The notes under the pieces: model-generated | Database searches by the model: none | Seen by the model: only the letters and a program-made list of their open reading frames with translations | Told to the model about the DNA's origin: nothing | Made by a program: the position numbers and the translations under genes | DNA from: Cloacibacillus sp. | Lineage (GTDB): Bacteria > Synergistota > Synergistia > Synergistales > Synergistaceae | Assembly (NCBI RefSeq): GCF_020860125.1 | Contig: NZ_JAJBUX010000033.1 | Location: 1 to 10,968, forward strand | Direction: 5' to 3' | Length of the DNA stretch: 10,968 nucleotides | Part shown: positions 1 through 6,268 of the stretch, piece after piece | Position numbering within the stretch: position 1 is the first letter of the stretch | How the letters are laid out: every line of letters begins with the position of its first letter

Positions 1-55
1 GCGCGAAGGCGGCCGTACAGTCGGCGCCGGCGTCGTCACTGAGATCATAGCGTAA
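1..55 (+). CDS. tuf: Elongation factor Tu, C-terminal end (partial)
   Basis: The first bases read in frame (from base 2) as REGGRTVGAGVVTEIIA followed by TAA. This is the conserved last strand of EF-Tu domain 3. Only 17 residues are present; the rest lies upstream of the window. EF-Tu delivers aminoacyl-tRNA to the ribosome as a GTP complex. tuf next to rpmG, tRNA-Trp and secE is a common bacterial arrangement, which supports the call despite the short fragment. Confidence 0.93.
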   Translation, partial: REGGRTVGAGVVTEIIA

Positions 56-67
56 TAAGATATGCGC

Positions 68-95
68 GGGGCGGCTCAAAGCGGCCGCCCCTTTC
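68..95 (+). terminator. Terminator-like hairpin after tuf
   Basis: An 8-bp GC-rich stem, GGGGCGGC (68-75) with GCCGCCCC (84-91), has an 8-base loop and is followed by TTTC. The U tract is short, so it may terminate only partially and let some transcripts read through into rpmG, which starts only 33 bases after the stem. I see no convincing separate promoter before rpmG. Confidence 0.6.
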
Positions 96-124
96 AAATT
101 AATATTTGTCTGGAGTGAATAGAA

Positions 125-274
125 ATGGCTGACATCATCGGTCTTCAGTGCACAGAGTGCAAATGCCGCAACTATGTTACGCTTGTAAACAAGAAAAAGG
201 CGACCAAAAAGCTGGAGAAGAAAAAGTACTGCAAGTTCTGCGATAAGCACACCTTGCATAAAGAATGCAAATAG
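125..274 (+). CDS. rpmG: 50S ribosomal protein L33
   Basis: A 49-residue basic protein beginning MADIIGLQCTECKC and ending HTLHKECK. It matches the length and pattern of bacterial L33, a small protein of the large subunit near the E site. Two CxxC pairs (Cys9/Cys12 and Cys36/Cys39) mark the zinc-binding form rather than the cysteine-free form that some bacteria switch to under zinc limitation. A GGAG at 112-115 sits 9 bases before the ATG. The tRNA-Trp gene begins 21 bases after the stop, so the two are probably co-transcribed. Confidence 0.95.
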   Translation: MADIIGLQCTECKCRNYVTLVNKKKATKKLEKKKYCKFCDKHTLHKECK

Positions 275-295
275 TGTAAAATAACCTCTGCATGC

Positions 296-373
296 AGGTC
301 TGTAGCTCGAACTGGTTAGAGCACCGCACTCCAAATGCGGGGGTTGAGGGTTCGAATCCTTCCAGGCCTGCCA
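296..373 (+). tRNA. trnW: tRNA-Trp (anticodon CCA)
   Basis: The cloverleaf can be folded by hand. The acceptor stem is AGGTCTG (296-302) with CAGGCCT (363-369), including one G-U pair. The D stem is GCTC/GAGC, the anticodon stem CCGCA/TGCGG encloses loop CTCCAAA, and the T arm has loop TTCGAAT. The anticodon is CCA at 331-333, which reads UGG (Trp). The discriminator is G370 and the 3' CCA (371-373) is encoded. It lies between rpmG and secE with no terminator on either side, so it is probably cut from a longer transcript. Confidence 0.96.
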
Positions 374-451
374 TTTTTATTCTCTAAAAACGGTCAGGAA
401 AAGCAGCATTGCAACATATACTAAAGTCGATAAATGAGGAGGTCGGGGTTG

Positions 452-634
452 ATGGATAAAGTCCTCGACTACATCCGGGAATCTAGAGCTGAGCTTAAAA
501 AGGTAACATGGCCCACAAAACAGCAGTTATGGTATTCGACCATCATTGTTATCGTCGTGACGGCCGTCGCCTCAGCCTATCTCGGGCTGGTAGATTTGAT
601 TCTGACTGGAATATTCTCTAAGATTATCCAGTAG
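452..634 (+). CDS. secE: Preprotein translocase subunit SecE
   Basis: A 60-residue protein, MDKVLDYIRESRAELKKVTW and onward. It has the SecE pattern: a short amphipathic helix, the conserved ELKKVTWP motif at about residues 14-21, and one membrane helix at about 29-52. This is the minimal single-helix SecE found in most bacteria outside the enterics; it clamps SecY in the Sec translocon. I start at ATG 452 because GAGGAGG (436-442) lies 9 bases before it. An in-frame ATG at 434 would place that ribosome binding site inside the gene and has none of its own. nusG follows after 77 bases. Confidence 0.93.
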   Translation: MDKVLDYIRESRAELKKVTWPTKQQLWYSTIIVIVVTAVASAYLGLVDLILTGIFSKIIQ

Positions 635-678
635 TTGCGTATGTTCGGATATTATTGGATGTATCTCGACTGTAATCT

Positions 679-707
679 GGAGGTGGAGAGGACGAGAGTC
701 CTCTTTT
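679..707 (+). promoter_or_regulatory. Hairpin-bridged ribosome binding site of nusG
   Basis: The only good Shine-Dalgarno sequence before nusG, GGAGG at 679-683, lies 28 bases from the ATG at 712, far too distant in linear form. Between them is a 7-bp stem, AGAGGAC (687-693) with GTCCTCT (698-704), closed by the GNRA tetraloop GAGA. Folding this 18-base hairpin leaves 10 unpaired bases between GGAGG and ATG, a normal spacing. No alternative in-frame start codon exists upstream before the stop at 673. The hairpin is followed by a short T run, so a weak attenuator role is the alternative reading. Confidence 0.55.
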
Positions 708-711
708 AAGC

Positions 712-1263
712 ATGAGCGAATTATTTGGAAATACACAGGAACGCCGCTGGTACATAGTACAGACCTATTCAGGATATGAGAATAAGGTCAAGGCAAACCT
801 CGATCAGCGTATAGCGACGATGGGCATGGAAGACAGGATTTTCCGTGTCCTTGTTCCCGTTGAAGAAAAGGTAACCATAAAAGAGGGAAAGACCAAACGC
901 GTTAAGAGGAAGGTCTTCCCAAGCTATGTCCTTGTCGAAATGATACTTGAAGATCAGTCCTGGTATGTCGTTCGCCACACTCCCGGAGTAACGGGCTTTG
1001 TCGGTTCCGGAAACCACCCCATCCCCCTTTCGCCTAAAGAGGCTGAAGACATCATGCAGAAGCTCGGCAAAGAGGCCAAGCCGAAGGTAGAGGTGGATTT
1101 CAAGGTCGGCGATATGATGCAGATGAAGACCGGTCCGTTTGCGGGAAGCAGCGGTCCTGTCGTCGACGTCGACGCGGACAAAGCAAAGATAAAATTCCGG
1201 ATTACGGCCTTCGGCAGAGAGACAGACGTGGAGGCAGATTACAACGACCTCGAAAAGATATAG
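712..1263 (+). CDS. nusG: Transcription termination/antitermination factor NusG
   Basis: A 183-residue NusG. The N-terminal NGN domain (about residues 11-118) opens with RRWYIVQTYSGYENKV and contains VFPSYVLVEM and the conserved PGVTGFVG. It binds the RNA polymerase clamp and limits pausing. The C-terminal KOW domain (about 130-183) has FKVGDMMQMKTGPFAG; this domain contacts Rho or ribosomal protein S10. The length is typical. No alternative start codon fits: the NGN domain begins about ten residues after ATG 712. The ribosome binding site is unusually far and appears to be bridged by a hairpin (described separately). rplK follows after 106 bases. Confidence 0.97.
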   Translation: MSELFGNTQERRWYIVQTYSGYENKVKANLDQRIATMGMEDRIFRVLVPVEEKVTIKEGKTKRVKRKVFPSYVLVEMILEDQSWYVVRHTPGVTGFVGSGNHPIPLSPKEAEDIMQKLGKEAKPKVEVDFKVGDMMQMKTGPFAGSSGPVVDVDADKAKIKFRITAFGRETDVEADYNDLEKI

Positions 1264-1321
1264 AGGGCGCCCCCCGTTACAGCGATCTTCCGCAGCACGC
1301 ACATTGAAAACCGAATAACAG

Positions 1322-1347
1322 CCTCACCCCATGGCGGGAGAGGTTTT
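1322..1347 (+). promoter_or_regulatory. Hairpin with T run in the nusG-rplK gap
   Basis: CCTC (1322-1325) pairs with GAGG (1340-1343), and CCC (1327-1329) with GGG (1336-1338). One A-A mismatch separates the helices, the loop is CATGGC, and TTTT follows immediately. It could be a weak terminator or attenuator that lowers read-through into rplK. Alternatively it is a leader structure of the L11-L1 operon, which in enterobacteria is controlled by L1 binding near the rplK start. The sequence alone cannot decide. Confidence 0.4.
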
Positions 1348-1369
1348 AACCTAAGGAGGAAACATCACT

Positions 1370-1795
1370 ATGGCTAAGAAGGTAATAGGGGAGCTCAAAC
1401 TTCAGCTTCCCGCAGGAAAAGCCACACCGGCGCCGCCGGTTGGCCCGGCGCTCGGTCAGCGCGGAATCAACATCATGGAATTCGTCAAGGCGTTCAACGC
1501 CAAGACGGCCGACCAGGTCGGCATGATAATTCCGGTTGTCATCACCGTATACGCGGACCGCAGCTTCTCATTCATACTTAAGACCCCGCCCGCAAGCATT
1601 CTTATCAAGAAGGCCGCCGGCAAGGAAAAGGGTTCTTCCGTCCCCAACAAGGACAAAGTCGGAAAGCTGACGAAGAAGCAGGTGCAGGACATCGCGGCTC
1701 TTAAGATGCCCGACCTCAACGCCAACGACATCGAAGCGGCAATGAAGATGATCGAAGGCACGGCGTGCTCAATGGGTATCGAAATAGTTCGCTGA
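1370..1795 (+). CDS. rplK: 50S ribosomal protein L11
   Basis: A 141-residue protein of standard L11 length. The N-terminal domain carries the proline-rich PAGKATPAPPVGPALGQRG stretch (about residues 15-33) that meets elongation factors and stringent-response machinery. The C-terminal domain (about 70-141), with KTPPASILIKKAAG, binds the GTPase-associated region of 23S rRNA. AAGGAGGA (1353-1360) lies 9 bases before the ATG. It is paired with rplA downstream, the conserved L11-L1 order. Confidence 0.97.
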   Translation: MAKKVIGELKLQLPAGKATPAPPVGPALGQRGINIMEFVKAFNAKTADQVGMIIPVVITVYADRSFSFILKTPPASILIKKAAGKEKGSSVPNKDKVGKLTKKQVQDIAALKMPDLNANDIEAAMKMIEGTACSMGIEIVR

Positions 1796-1809
1796 TTCGA
1801 ACTTTTAAT

Positions 1810-1855
1810 CCTGAAAGATGTTTTCAGGAGTGGGAGGATTTCTTTTAGGAGATCC
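1810..1855 (+). promoter_or_regulatory. Two adjacent stem-loops between rplK and rplA
   Basis: The first stem is CCTGAAA (1810-1816) with TTTCAGG (1822-1828), loop GATGT. The second is GGATTTC (1836-1842) with GAGATCC (1849-1855), one G-U pair, loop TTTTAG. Each has 7 bp. They occupy most of the 86-base gap and leave the rplA ribosome binding site (1867-1874) unpaired. Possible roles are feedback by L1, transcript processing, or uncoupling the two genes. I infer this from position only and have not matched an L1-binding consensus. Confidence 0.35.
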
Positions 1856-1881
1856 GACATTACCACAAGGAGGAAAATAAA

Positions 1882-2592
1882 ATGGCAAAAAAAGGAAAAC
1901 GTTACAAGGCGCTGCTCGAAAAAGTTGATCTTACAAAGCAGTATCCCCTCTCTGAGGCAGTAGCGCTCGCGAAGGAATGCGCGACCGCGAAATTTGATGA
2001 AAGCCTCGAACTCCATATTCGTCTGGGCGTTGATCCCCGTCATGCAGACCAGCAGGTACGCAGCACAATAGTCCTTCCCTTCGGAACCGGCCACACAAAG
2101 AAAGTCGCAGTGTTGGCGCTTGGTGACAAGCAGAAGGAAGCTCAGGATGCAGGCGCGGACATCGTCGGCGGCGAAGATCTGGTTGCAGAGATCCAGAACG
2201 GCAGACTTGACTTCGATGCAGTAATCGCCACACCGGATATAATGAAGTCGGCTGGACGCCTCGGTAAGGTCCTCGGACCCCGCGGCCTGATGCCGAGCGC
2301 AAAGACCAATACCGTTACATTCGATGTCGCCGATGCTATCAAAGAAATCAAAGCGGGCCGTGTCGAGTTCCGCGTTGACAAGACAGCTATCACGCACAAT
2401 GCTGTCGGGAGAGCCTCGTTCCCCGTGGAGAACCTCATGGGCAACGTTAAGACGCTCCTCCGTGCAGTCATCAAAGCCCGTCCCGCAGCGGTCAAGGGCA
2501 CATACATAAAGGGTATCACCATCACCTCCACGATGGGCGTGGGCATCCAGATAGATGCGGTCCAGGCTCAGAAAGATGTGGCGGCGGAGTAA
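1882..2592 (+). CDS. rplA: 50S ribosomal protein L1
   Basis: A 236-residue protein beginning MAKKGKRYKALLEKVDLTKQ, of normal bacterial L1 length. Recognisable signatures are LHIRLGVDPRHADQQVRSTI (about residues 44-63) and, in the inserted second domain, GKVLGPRGLMPSAKTNTVT (about 129-147). L1 forms the mobile L1 stalk at the E site and in many bacteria represses its own operon. AAGGAGGA at 1867-1874 lies 7 bases from the ATG. A strong terminator follows 26 bases after the stop, ending the housekeeping transcript. Confidence 0.97.
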   Translation: MAKKGKRYKALLEKVDLTKQYPLSEAVALAKECATAKFDESLELHIRLGVDPRHADQQVRSTIVLPFGTGHTKKVAVLALGDKQKEAQDAGADIVGGEDLVAEIQNGRLDFDAVIATPDIMKSAGRLGKVLGPRGLMPSAKTNTVTFDVADAIKEIKAGRVEFRVDKTAITHNAVGRASFPVENLMGNVKTLLRAVIKARPAAVKGTYIKGITITSTMGVGIQIDAVQAQKDVAAE

Positions 2593-2616
2593 CCCACACC
2601 GCGTTAAAGGCAAACT

Positions 2617-2658
2617 TACAAGCGGCCCGTTCTGTCAAAGAACGGGCCGCTTGTTGTA
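2617..2658 (+). terminator. Strong intrinsic terminator after rplA
   Basis: A perfect 15-bp stem, CAAGCGGCCCGTTCT (2619-2633) with AGAACGGGCCGCTTG (2639-2653), has loop GTCAA and is extended by an A-T pair. It is followed by the T-rich TTGTTGTATC. It ends the rplKA transcript. The next genes converge on it from the other strand, so it may also block antisense read-through. Confidence 0.9.
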
Positions 2659-2717
2659 TCTGGTATTAATATTTTTACGACAGTTTTATCACATAAAAAT
2701 CTGTATTATTTTGCAGC

Positions 2718-2951
2718 TCACGCCTTCTTTTCGCCGCCGGCGATGTCGATTATATATTTGCCGCACCTTTCACACCGCCAGGTATCGGGGATCACCGCGC
2801 GTCCAGGGAAGGACTTCTTGCCCAGGGAAATACCGTTCATCGCCCAGATGCCAAGCAGGAGGCCTTTATCGTCAGGCATAAATTTCATCTTGAATTTATT
2901 TCCGACCAGACGGCCCTCTTCCATCTCCGCGCCGCAAAAGGGGCATCTCAT
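2718..2951 (-). CDS. Small zinc-ribbon protein, second tandem copy
   Basis: A 77-residue protein starting MRCPFCGAEMEEGRLVG. CPFC near the N-terminus (Cys3/Cys6) and CERC near residues 60-63 form a four-cysteine zinc ribbon, with GIWAMNGISLGKKSF and KYIIDI between and after them. The pattern recalls small zinc-ribbon families of unknown function such as DUF6487; the family name is from memory. Its ATG overlaps the stop of the upstream copy in an ATGA junction (2948-2951), so the two are translationally coupled. About 30 of 76 aligned positions match that copy by hand count. A longer in-frame extension to 3110 exists but runs antiphase through the neighbour and is not credible. Confidence 0.72.
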   Translation of the reverse strand: MRCPFCGAEMEEGRLVGNKFKMKFMPDDKGLLLGIWAMNGISLGKKSFPGRAVIPDTWRCERCGKYIIDIAGGEKKA

Positions 2952-3178
2952 AGCTTTACCCCCCGCGGGTGTTCGTCGATGATGAATTTTTCGCAGGAAT
3001 CGCAGAAATAGGCGCGGACGCGGGCGCGGGTAAAAAATCCGCCCCGGCCGATACTGTGGCCTCCGAAGGCCCAGATGCCGAGAAAGAGTCCCCTCTTCCG
3101 CGGCAGCCATTTCATCCGGTATGTATCGCCATAGATGGTGCCGGCGGTCATCTCCTTTTTACAATATGGACACTGCAC
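2948..3178 (-). CDS. Small zinc-ribbon protein, first tandem copy
   Basis: A 76-residue protein beginning MQCPYCKKEMTAGTIYGDTY. CPYC (Cys3/Cys6) and CDSC (about 59-62) give a likely zinc site; between them lie MKWLPRKRGLFLGIWAFGGH and a basic stretch, and KFIIDE follows. The start codon is GTG at 3178-3176; the ribosome binding site AAGGAGG (reverse of 3187-3193) is 8 bases upstream, which decides the start. There is no signal peptide or membrane helix, so it is probably cytoplasmic. Two coupled, diverged copies suggest duplication and possibly a heteromer. The function is unknown. Confidence 0.75.
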   Translation of the reverse strand: MQCPYCKKEMTAGTIYGDTYRMKWLPRKRGLFLGIWAFGGHSIGRGGFFTRARVRAYFCDSCEKFIIDEHPRGVKL

Positions 3179-3226
3179 GGGTAAAACCTCCTTGATATAG
3201 CAACAACTGTGGAGCGGAGGCCTGAA

Positions 3227-3937
3227 CTATTTCACCGGGATGCGCTTCGCGGCATTTTCAATAATGTTCTGTATATGCTTTGTCAGCGTGGGGGCCTCCG
3301 TGAAGAGATCCGCGCCGGTATTGGCCGCGACCGTCTCGCCGTATATGAGGCCGTTGTCCTTCGCGGAGCGCAGCTCCACCTTCACCGCCCCCTGTGTGAT
3401 GTTTTCCTCCCAGGGTTCCTTGTACTCCTGATAGGGAACCTGCACCCTCTGGTGTTCCCAGCGGTCGTTGCGCCATACCGGCTCGTCGACGTACCTGTAC
3501 TTGGTCACATACTCGCCGGGATGCTTTAAAACGCCGATGCCGCATTTGGTGACCGTGCATGTGAGGATCGCGTCTACCTGGTCGGCGGCAAGTACTAGAG
3601 CCCTCTCCGCCGTCTGCTGCGGCGTCATCTGTTCGGCGGGCTGACCGCTGATGAAGGCCGCGCGGTCGACGACGTCCTTAGGAGTTTTTAACAGAAATGG
3701 GAAACGGTCCTGCTTTTTCAGGGTCTGCTCCTGCCATCTCTGCTCCGCCGCCTCTTTTAGGAAGGGTTCCGACTGCGGGATGGAGACGTCATAGATGACG
3801 GGCAGGACGAGGATGGTCTTGATCGTTGCGTAATCGTAATTGTTGTTTCTGAAATCCGTCACCTCCGGTTTCGCAAGGGCGGCCGAGGCTACGGCCAGCA
3901 GAAGGACGGATACGAACAGCGCGATTATTTTTTTCAC
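3227..3937 (-). CDS. Exported protein of unknown function
   Basis: 236 residues with a clear signal peptide: MKKIIALFVSVLLLAVASAALA, with signal peptidase I cleavage likely after Ala22. There is no lipobox cysteine, so it is predicted to be a soluble periplasmic or secreted protein. The mature part has YDYATIKTILVLPVIYDV (about residues 34-51), the type of strand found in several periplasmic or lipoprotein families, then charged and glutamine-rich segments, and WRNDRWEHQRVQVPYQEY (about 155-172). Two cysteines (TCTVTKC, near residues 125-131) could form a disulphide. The start is GTG at 3937, with GGAGG (reverse of 3946-3950) 8 bases upstream. I do not recognise the family. Confidence 0.8.
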   Translation of the reverse strand: MKKIIALFVSVLLLAVASAALAKPEVTDFRNNNYDYATIKTILVLPVIYDVSIPQSEPFLKEAAEQRWQEQTLKKQDRFPFLLKTPKDVVDRAAFISGQPAEQMTPQQTAERALVLAADQVDAILTCTVTKCGIGVLKHPGEYVTKYRYVDEPVWRNDRWEHQRVQVPYQEYKEPWEENITQGAVKVELRSAKDNGLIYGETVAANTGADLFTEAPTLTKHIQNIIENAAKRIPVK

Positions 3938-3974
3938 AGCGAAAACCTCCAGATTTTAAGAATAAACGGTGATA

Positions 3975-4766
3975 TTATAGCTGATAAAGCTCCGGGCGGC
4001 GCATATCGAAGGCTTTGATAAAGCCCCTGATCTCGTCGGATTCCCGCGGTTCGACGCAGATAAAGGCCCCCTCCTCCCCTTCGCCGCCCTCATATAGCGT
4101 TCTGCCCCAGGGGTCGATCACCGCGGAGCGTCCGCCGAAGACGTCGCCGTCGGTGGCGCCGACCATGTTGCAGGCGGCGACGAACATCATATTTTCAATA
4201 GCCCTCGCGCGCAGCAGCGTGCTCCAGTGCTCTATCCTCGACACGGGCCATTCGGCGGAGACGAGACAGAGCTGCGCGCCGGCGAGAGCGCCCATACGCA
4301 ACCACTCACAGAAGCGCAGGTCGTAGCAGATCGCGTTGCTTATCTTGACGCCGCCTATCTCAAAGAGTCCGGGTGCGGAGCCAGCACGCAGATATTTTTC
4401 CTCGTCCATCATCGGCACGAGATGGACCTTGTCGTAATGCGCGAGATATTCGCCCTGCGGGTTGACAAGAAGCGCGCGGTTCACCGCCCCCTCCTCGGTC
4501 ATCGCGAGGACGGAACCGCCGGCGAACCAGACGTTATAGCGCCGCGCGAGGCCGCCCAAAAACTCCGCCGCCTGCGCCGCGCCGCGGTCGGCGTATCTCC
4601 CGGCCTCTCCGATGACGTAGCCGACGTCAAATATCTCCGGCAGCACGACGATCGTCTCAACGTCGGAGGGGGTATGATACTTTTCCATCCACCTCTCAAC
4701 GGTCTTAAAGTTTTCCACGCGATCCCCGGGTTTTACCTCTATCTGCGCAAGTCCTATCCTCAGCAT
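3975..4766 (-). CDS. Carbon-nitrogen hydrolase, omega-amidase (Nit2/YafV) type
   Basis: A 263-residue nitrilase-superfamily enzyme with the expected Glu-Lys-Cys triad. Glu44 is in VLPEIFDVGY, Lys113 in HYDKVHLVPM and Cys147 in ICYDLRFCEW. SAEWP...RIEHWSTLLRARAIEN (about residues 170-192) is typical of omega-amidases, which hydrolyse the alpha-keto amides left when glutamine or asparagine serves as amino donor. Other small amides are possible. I start at ATG 4766 because GGGAGG lies 6 bases before it; an ATG 15 bases earlier has no ribosome binding site and overlaps this one. It lies 40 bases after the MocR gene on the same strand, with no terminator seen. Confidence 0.85.
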   Translation of the reverse strand: MLRIGLAQIEVKPGDRVENFKTVERWMEKYHTPSDVETIVVLPEIFDVGYVIGEAGRYADRGAAQAAEFLGGLARRYNVWFAGGSVLAMTEEGAVNRALLVNPQGEYLAHYDKVHLVPMMDEEKYLRAGSAPGLFEIGGVKISNAICYDLRFCEWLRMGALAGAQLCLVSAEWPVSRIEHWSTLLRARAIENMMFVAACNMVGATDGDVFGGRSAVIDPWGRTLYEGGEGEEGAFICVEPRESDEIRGFIKAFDMRRPELYQL

Positions 4767-4806
4767 TTGCCGTCCTCCCATCTTTTTATCGTTGCTCTTT
4801 ATATAA

Positions 4807-6195
4807 TTATCGCATATAAGCGGCGATTATCCGCAGCCCCTCTTCAAGCTCCCGCATGGAGGCGGCGGAGGCCAGCGAGAGGCGCAGAAAACCGCCCCCG
4901 TCGTTCTTACCGCAGGAGAAGCGCCCCGAATGAAAGACGCGCACCCCCTCTTTCAGAAGCTCCGCCTCCGTCTCTTCTGGGCTTTTATCATCGGGAAGCG
5001 GCAGCCAGCGGAAGAAGCTGAAGGGATGTCCGTTCTGCGCATGGGGGAAATAACGCGAAAAGATGCGCCCTGCCTCCTGCGCGAGGGCCATCTTCCGCCT
5101 TATTATCCCCTCCGTTTCGTTACTGCGGATCAGCTCCGTGACCACCTCCGCGTCAAGCGACGAGGTCTTGACATTGATATTAAAGAGCGCGCGGTAAAGC
5201 CTTTCGCGGAAGAGCGGCGGAAATACGATATAGGCGACGCGCAGCCCCGAACAGAGCGATTTCGAGGTGCCGCAGAGGTAGAGCGTCTGCTCGGGGAGCA
5301 GCTCGCGCAGCGGCAGCCCGTATCCTGGGATGATCCCCGCGGTGATGAAGGCATAAATGTCGTCCTCAAGCAGGATGAGGCCGTGTTTTTTGATCACCGC
5401 TGCGAGCTCCTCCTTCCGCGCCATCGGTGTGAAGACGGTCGTCGGATTGCAGCAGCTTGGCATAAGAAAGATGCCCCGCACGCGGCTGTGGCGGCAGAGG
5501 TAATCAAGTTCCCGCGGCAGCATTCCCAGCCCGTCACCCGCTACGGGAAGGAGCTGAAGGTGCAGGAGCTTCGCGAGATCGATAAAATTGTTATAGACGA
5601 AGCGGTCCACGGCGATACGCTCTCCCGGCTCGAATAACGCCAGCAGCGCGAGGGTGATCGCGTTGAGCGTCCCCGAGGCGATCACCACCTGTTCCTCCCC
5701 GGCGCGCAGGCCGAAGCGGCTCATCCAATTCAGCGCCGCCGCCTTCTGATGCGGCATTCCCGTGGGGTCGTCGTAGCTGAGCATATGTTCCAGATAATTC
5801 CGTTTCACCGCCCGCCGGAGTGCGGGGACCACCATTTCGTTGCATTCCTCAAAAGAGGCGATGAGCCCCATCTCAATGCCGCGCCCCGCGAAGGTCTCGC
5901 GCGAGTTGAGCAGCGGCAATATGGCACTTGGTTGTACAAATGTCCCGCTGCCCTTCACGCCGTAGATGAGGTTTTTGTTTTCGCAGATCTTATAGGCCCG
6001 TGTCACCGTCGTAAAGTTGAGGTCGAGATAATCGGCAAGCTCGCGCTGCGGCGGGAGTTTCGTGTCGGGCGGCAGCTTTCCGTTAAGGATGTCCGCCTCC
6101 AGCTTTTCCGCGATGGAGAGATAGTATGGACGCCGGAGGGCGGCCTTCTCGGGTTTCCATGAGAGATAATAGTCGGCGAAGGAGTTGACTGGCAC
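4807..6195 (-). CDS. MocR-family (GntR/aminotransferase) transcriptional regulator
   Basis: 462 residues. The N-terminal GntR-type winged helix (about 22-88) includes LPPQRELADYLDLNFTTVTR and GSGTFVQP. It is fused to a fold-type I aminotransferase-like domain (about 115-462). PLP-binding features are visible: ASGTLNA (about 173-179), CNPTT (about 249-253), LEDDIYAF (about 276-283) and Lys312 in GTSKSLCSGLR. MocR proteins sense PLP or amino-acid/amine ligands and often control a divergent gene. Here the divergent genes are azlCD, with a perfect inverted repeat between. The start is GTG 6195, with AGGAGGT (reverse of 6203-6209) 7 bases upstream. A true aminotransferase is less likely given the DNA-binding domain. 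Confidence 0.92.
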   Translation of the reverse strand: MPVNSFADYYLSWKPEKAALRRPYYLSIAEKLEADILNGKLPPDTKLPPQRELADYLDLNFTTVTRAYKICENKNLIYGVKGSGTFVQPSAILPLLNSRETFAGRGIEMGLIASFEECNEMVVPALRRAVKRNYLEHMLSYDDPTGMPHQKAAALNWMSRFGLRAGEEQVVIASGTLNAITLALLALFEPGERIAVDRFVYNNFIDLAKLLHLQLLPVAGDGLGMLPRELDYLCRHSRVRGIFLMPSCCNPTTVFTPMARKEELAAVIKKHGLILLEDDIYAFITAGIIPGYGLPLRELLPEQTLYLCGTSKSLCSGLRVAYIVFPPLFRERLYRALFNINVKTSSLDAEVVTELIRSNETEGIIRRKMALAQEAGRIFSRYFPHAQNGHPFSFFRWLPLPDDKSPEETEAELLKEGVRVFHSGRFSCGKNDGGGFLRLSLASAASMRELEEGLRIIAAYMR

Positions 6196-6215
6196 GGCGG
6201 GGACCTCCTGCTTTT

Positions 6216-6221
6216 ATTATA
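6216..6221 (-). promoter_or_regulatory. Candidate -10 box of the MocR gene
   Basis: Read on the minus strand this is TATAAT, 6 bases before the AGGAGGT of the MocR gene. No good -35 box is found at 16-18 bases, where the sequence falls inside the inverted repeat spacer. A weak, autoregulated promoter is the simplest reading. The predicted transcript start is at the ribosome binding site, so the leader is very short. Confidence 0.4.
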
Positions 6222-6254
6222 ATACATATAATTATACCATTGATTATATGTATT
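6221..6254. promoter_or_regulatory. Perfect 12-bp inverted repeat, candidate MocR operator
   Basis: AATACATATAAT (6221-6232) and its exact reverse complement ATTATATGTATT (6243-6254) are separated by 10 bases, so the arms are 22 bp apart centre to centre, about two helical turns. The right arm overlaps the -35 box of the azlC promoter, and the left arm touches the -10 box of the MocR gene. This is where a dimeric regulator would control both directions. The A/T richness tempers certainty, but a perfect 12-bp match is unlikely by chance in so short a gap. Confidence 0.65.
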
Positions 6255-6268
6255 TTCGCGAATATAAT
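6240..6268 (+). promoter_or_regulatory. Sigma-70-type promoter of azlCD
   Basis: TTGATT (6240-6245), a 17-base spacer and TATAAT (6263-6268) form a near-consensus promoter. Transcription would start near 6275, at the AGGAGG (6275-6280) that serves azlC, leaving a leader of about 20 bases. This excludes the TTG at 6240 as a translation start. The -35 lies inside the inverted repeat, so regulator binding should directly affect polymerase access. Confidence 0.6.

Noticed and set aside
177..374. Minus-strand ORF of 65 codons reading GLEGFEPSTPAFGVRCSNQF
   Set aside because: It is the antisense of the tRNA-Trp gene and rpmG. This reading is a well-known false protein from tRNA regions.
434..454. 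Upstream ATG as the secE start
   Set aside because: It would place the GAGGAGG ribosome binding site inside the gene and has none of its own; ATG 452 is better spaced.
1456..2613. Long minus-strand ORF of 385 codons
   Set aside because: It lies wholly antisense to rplK and rplA, is cysteine-rich and low in meaning, and has no family resemblance; a shadow of conserved genes.
4227..5637. Plus-strand ORFs of 264 and 235 codons over the amidase and MocR genes
   Set aside because: They are shadows produced by GC-rich codon usage; the minus-strand reading has clear family motifs and ribosome binding sites.
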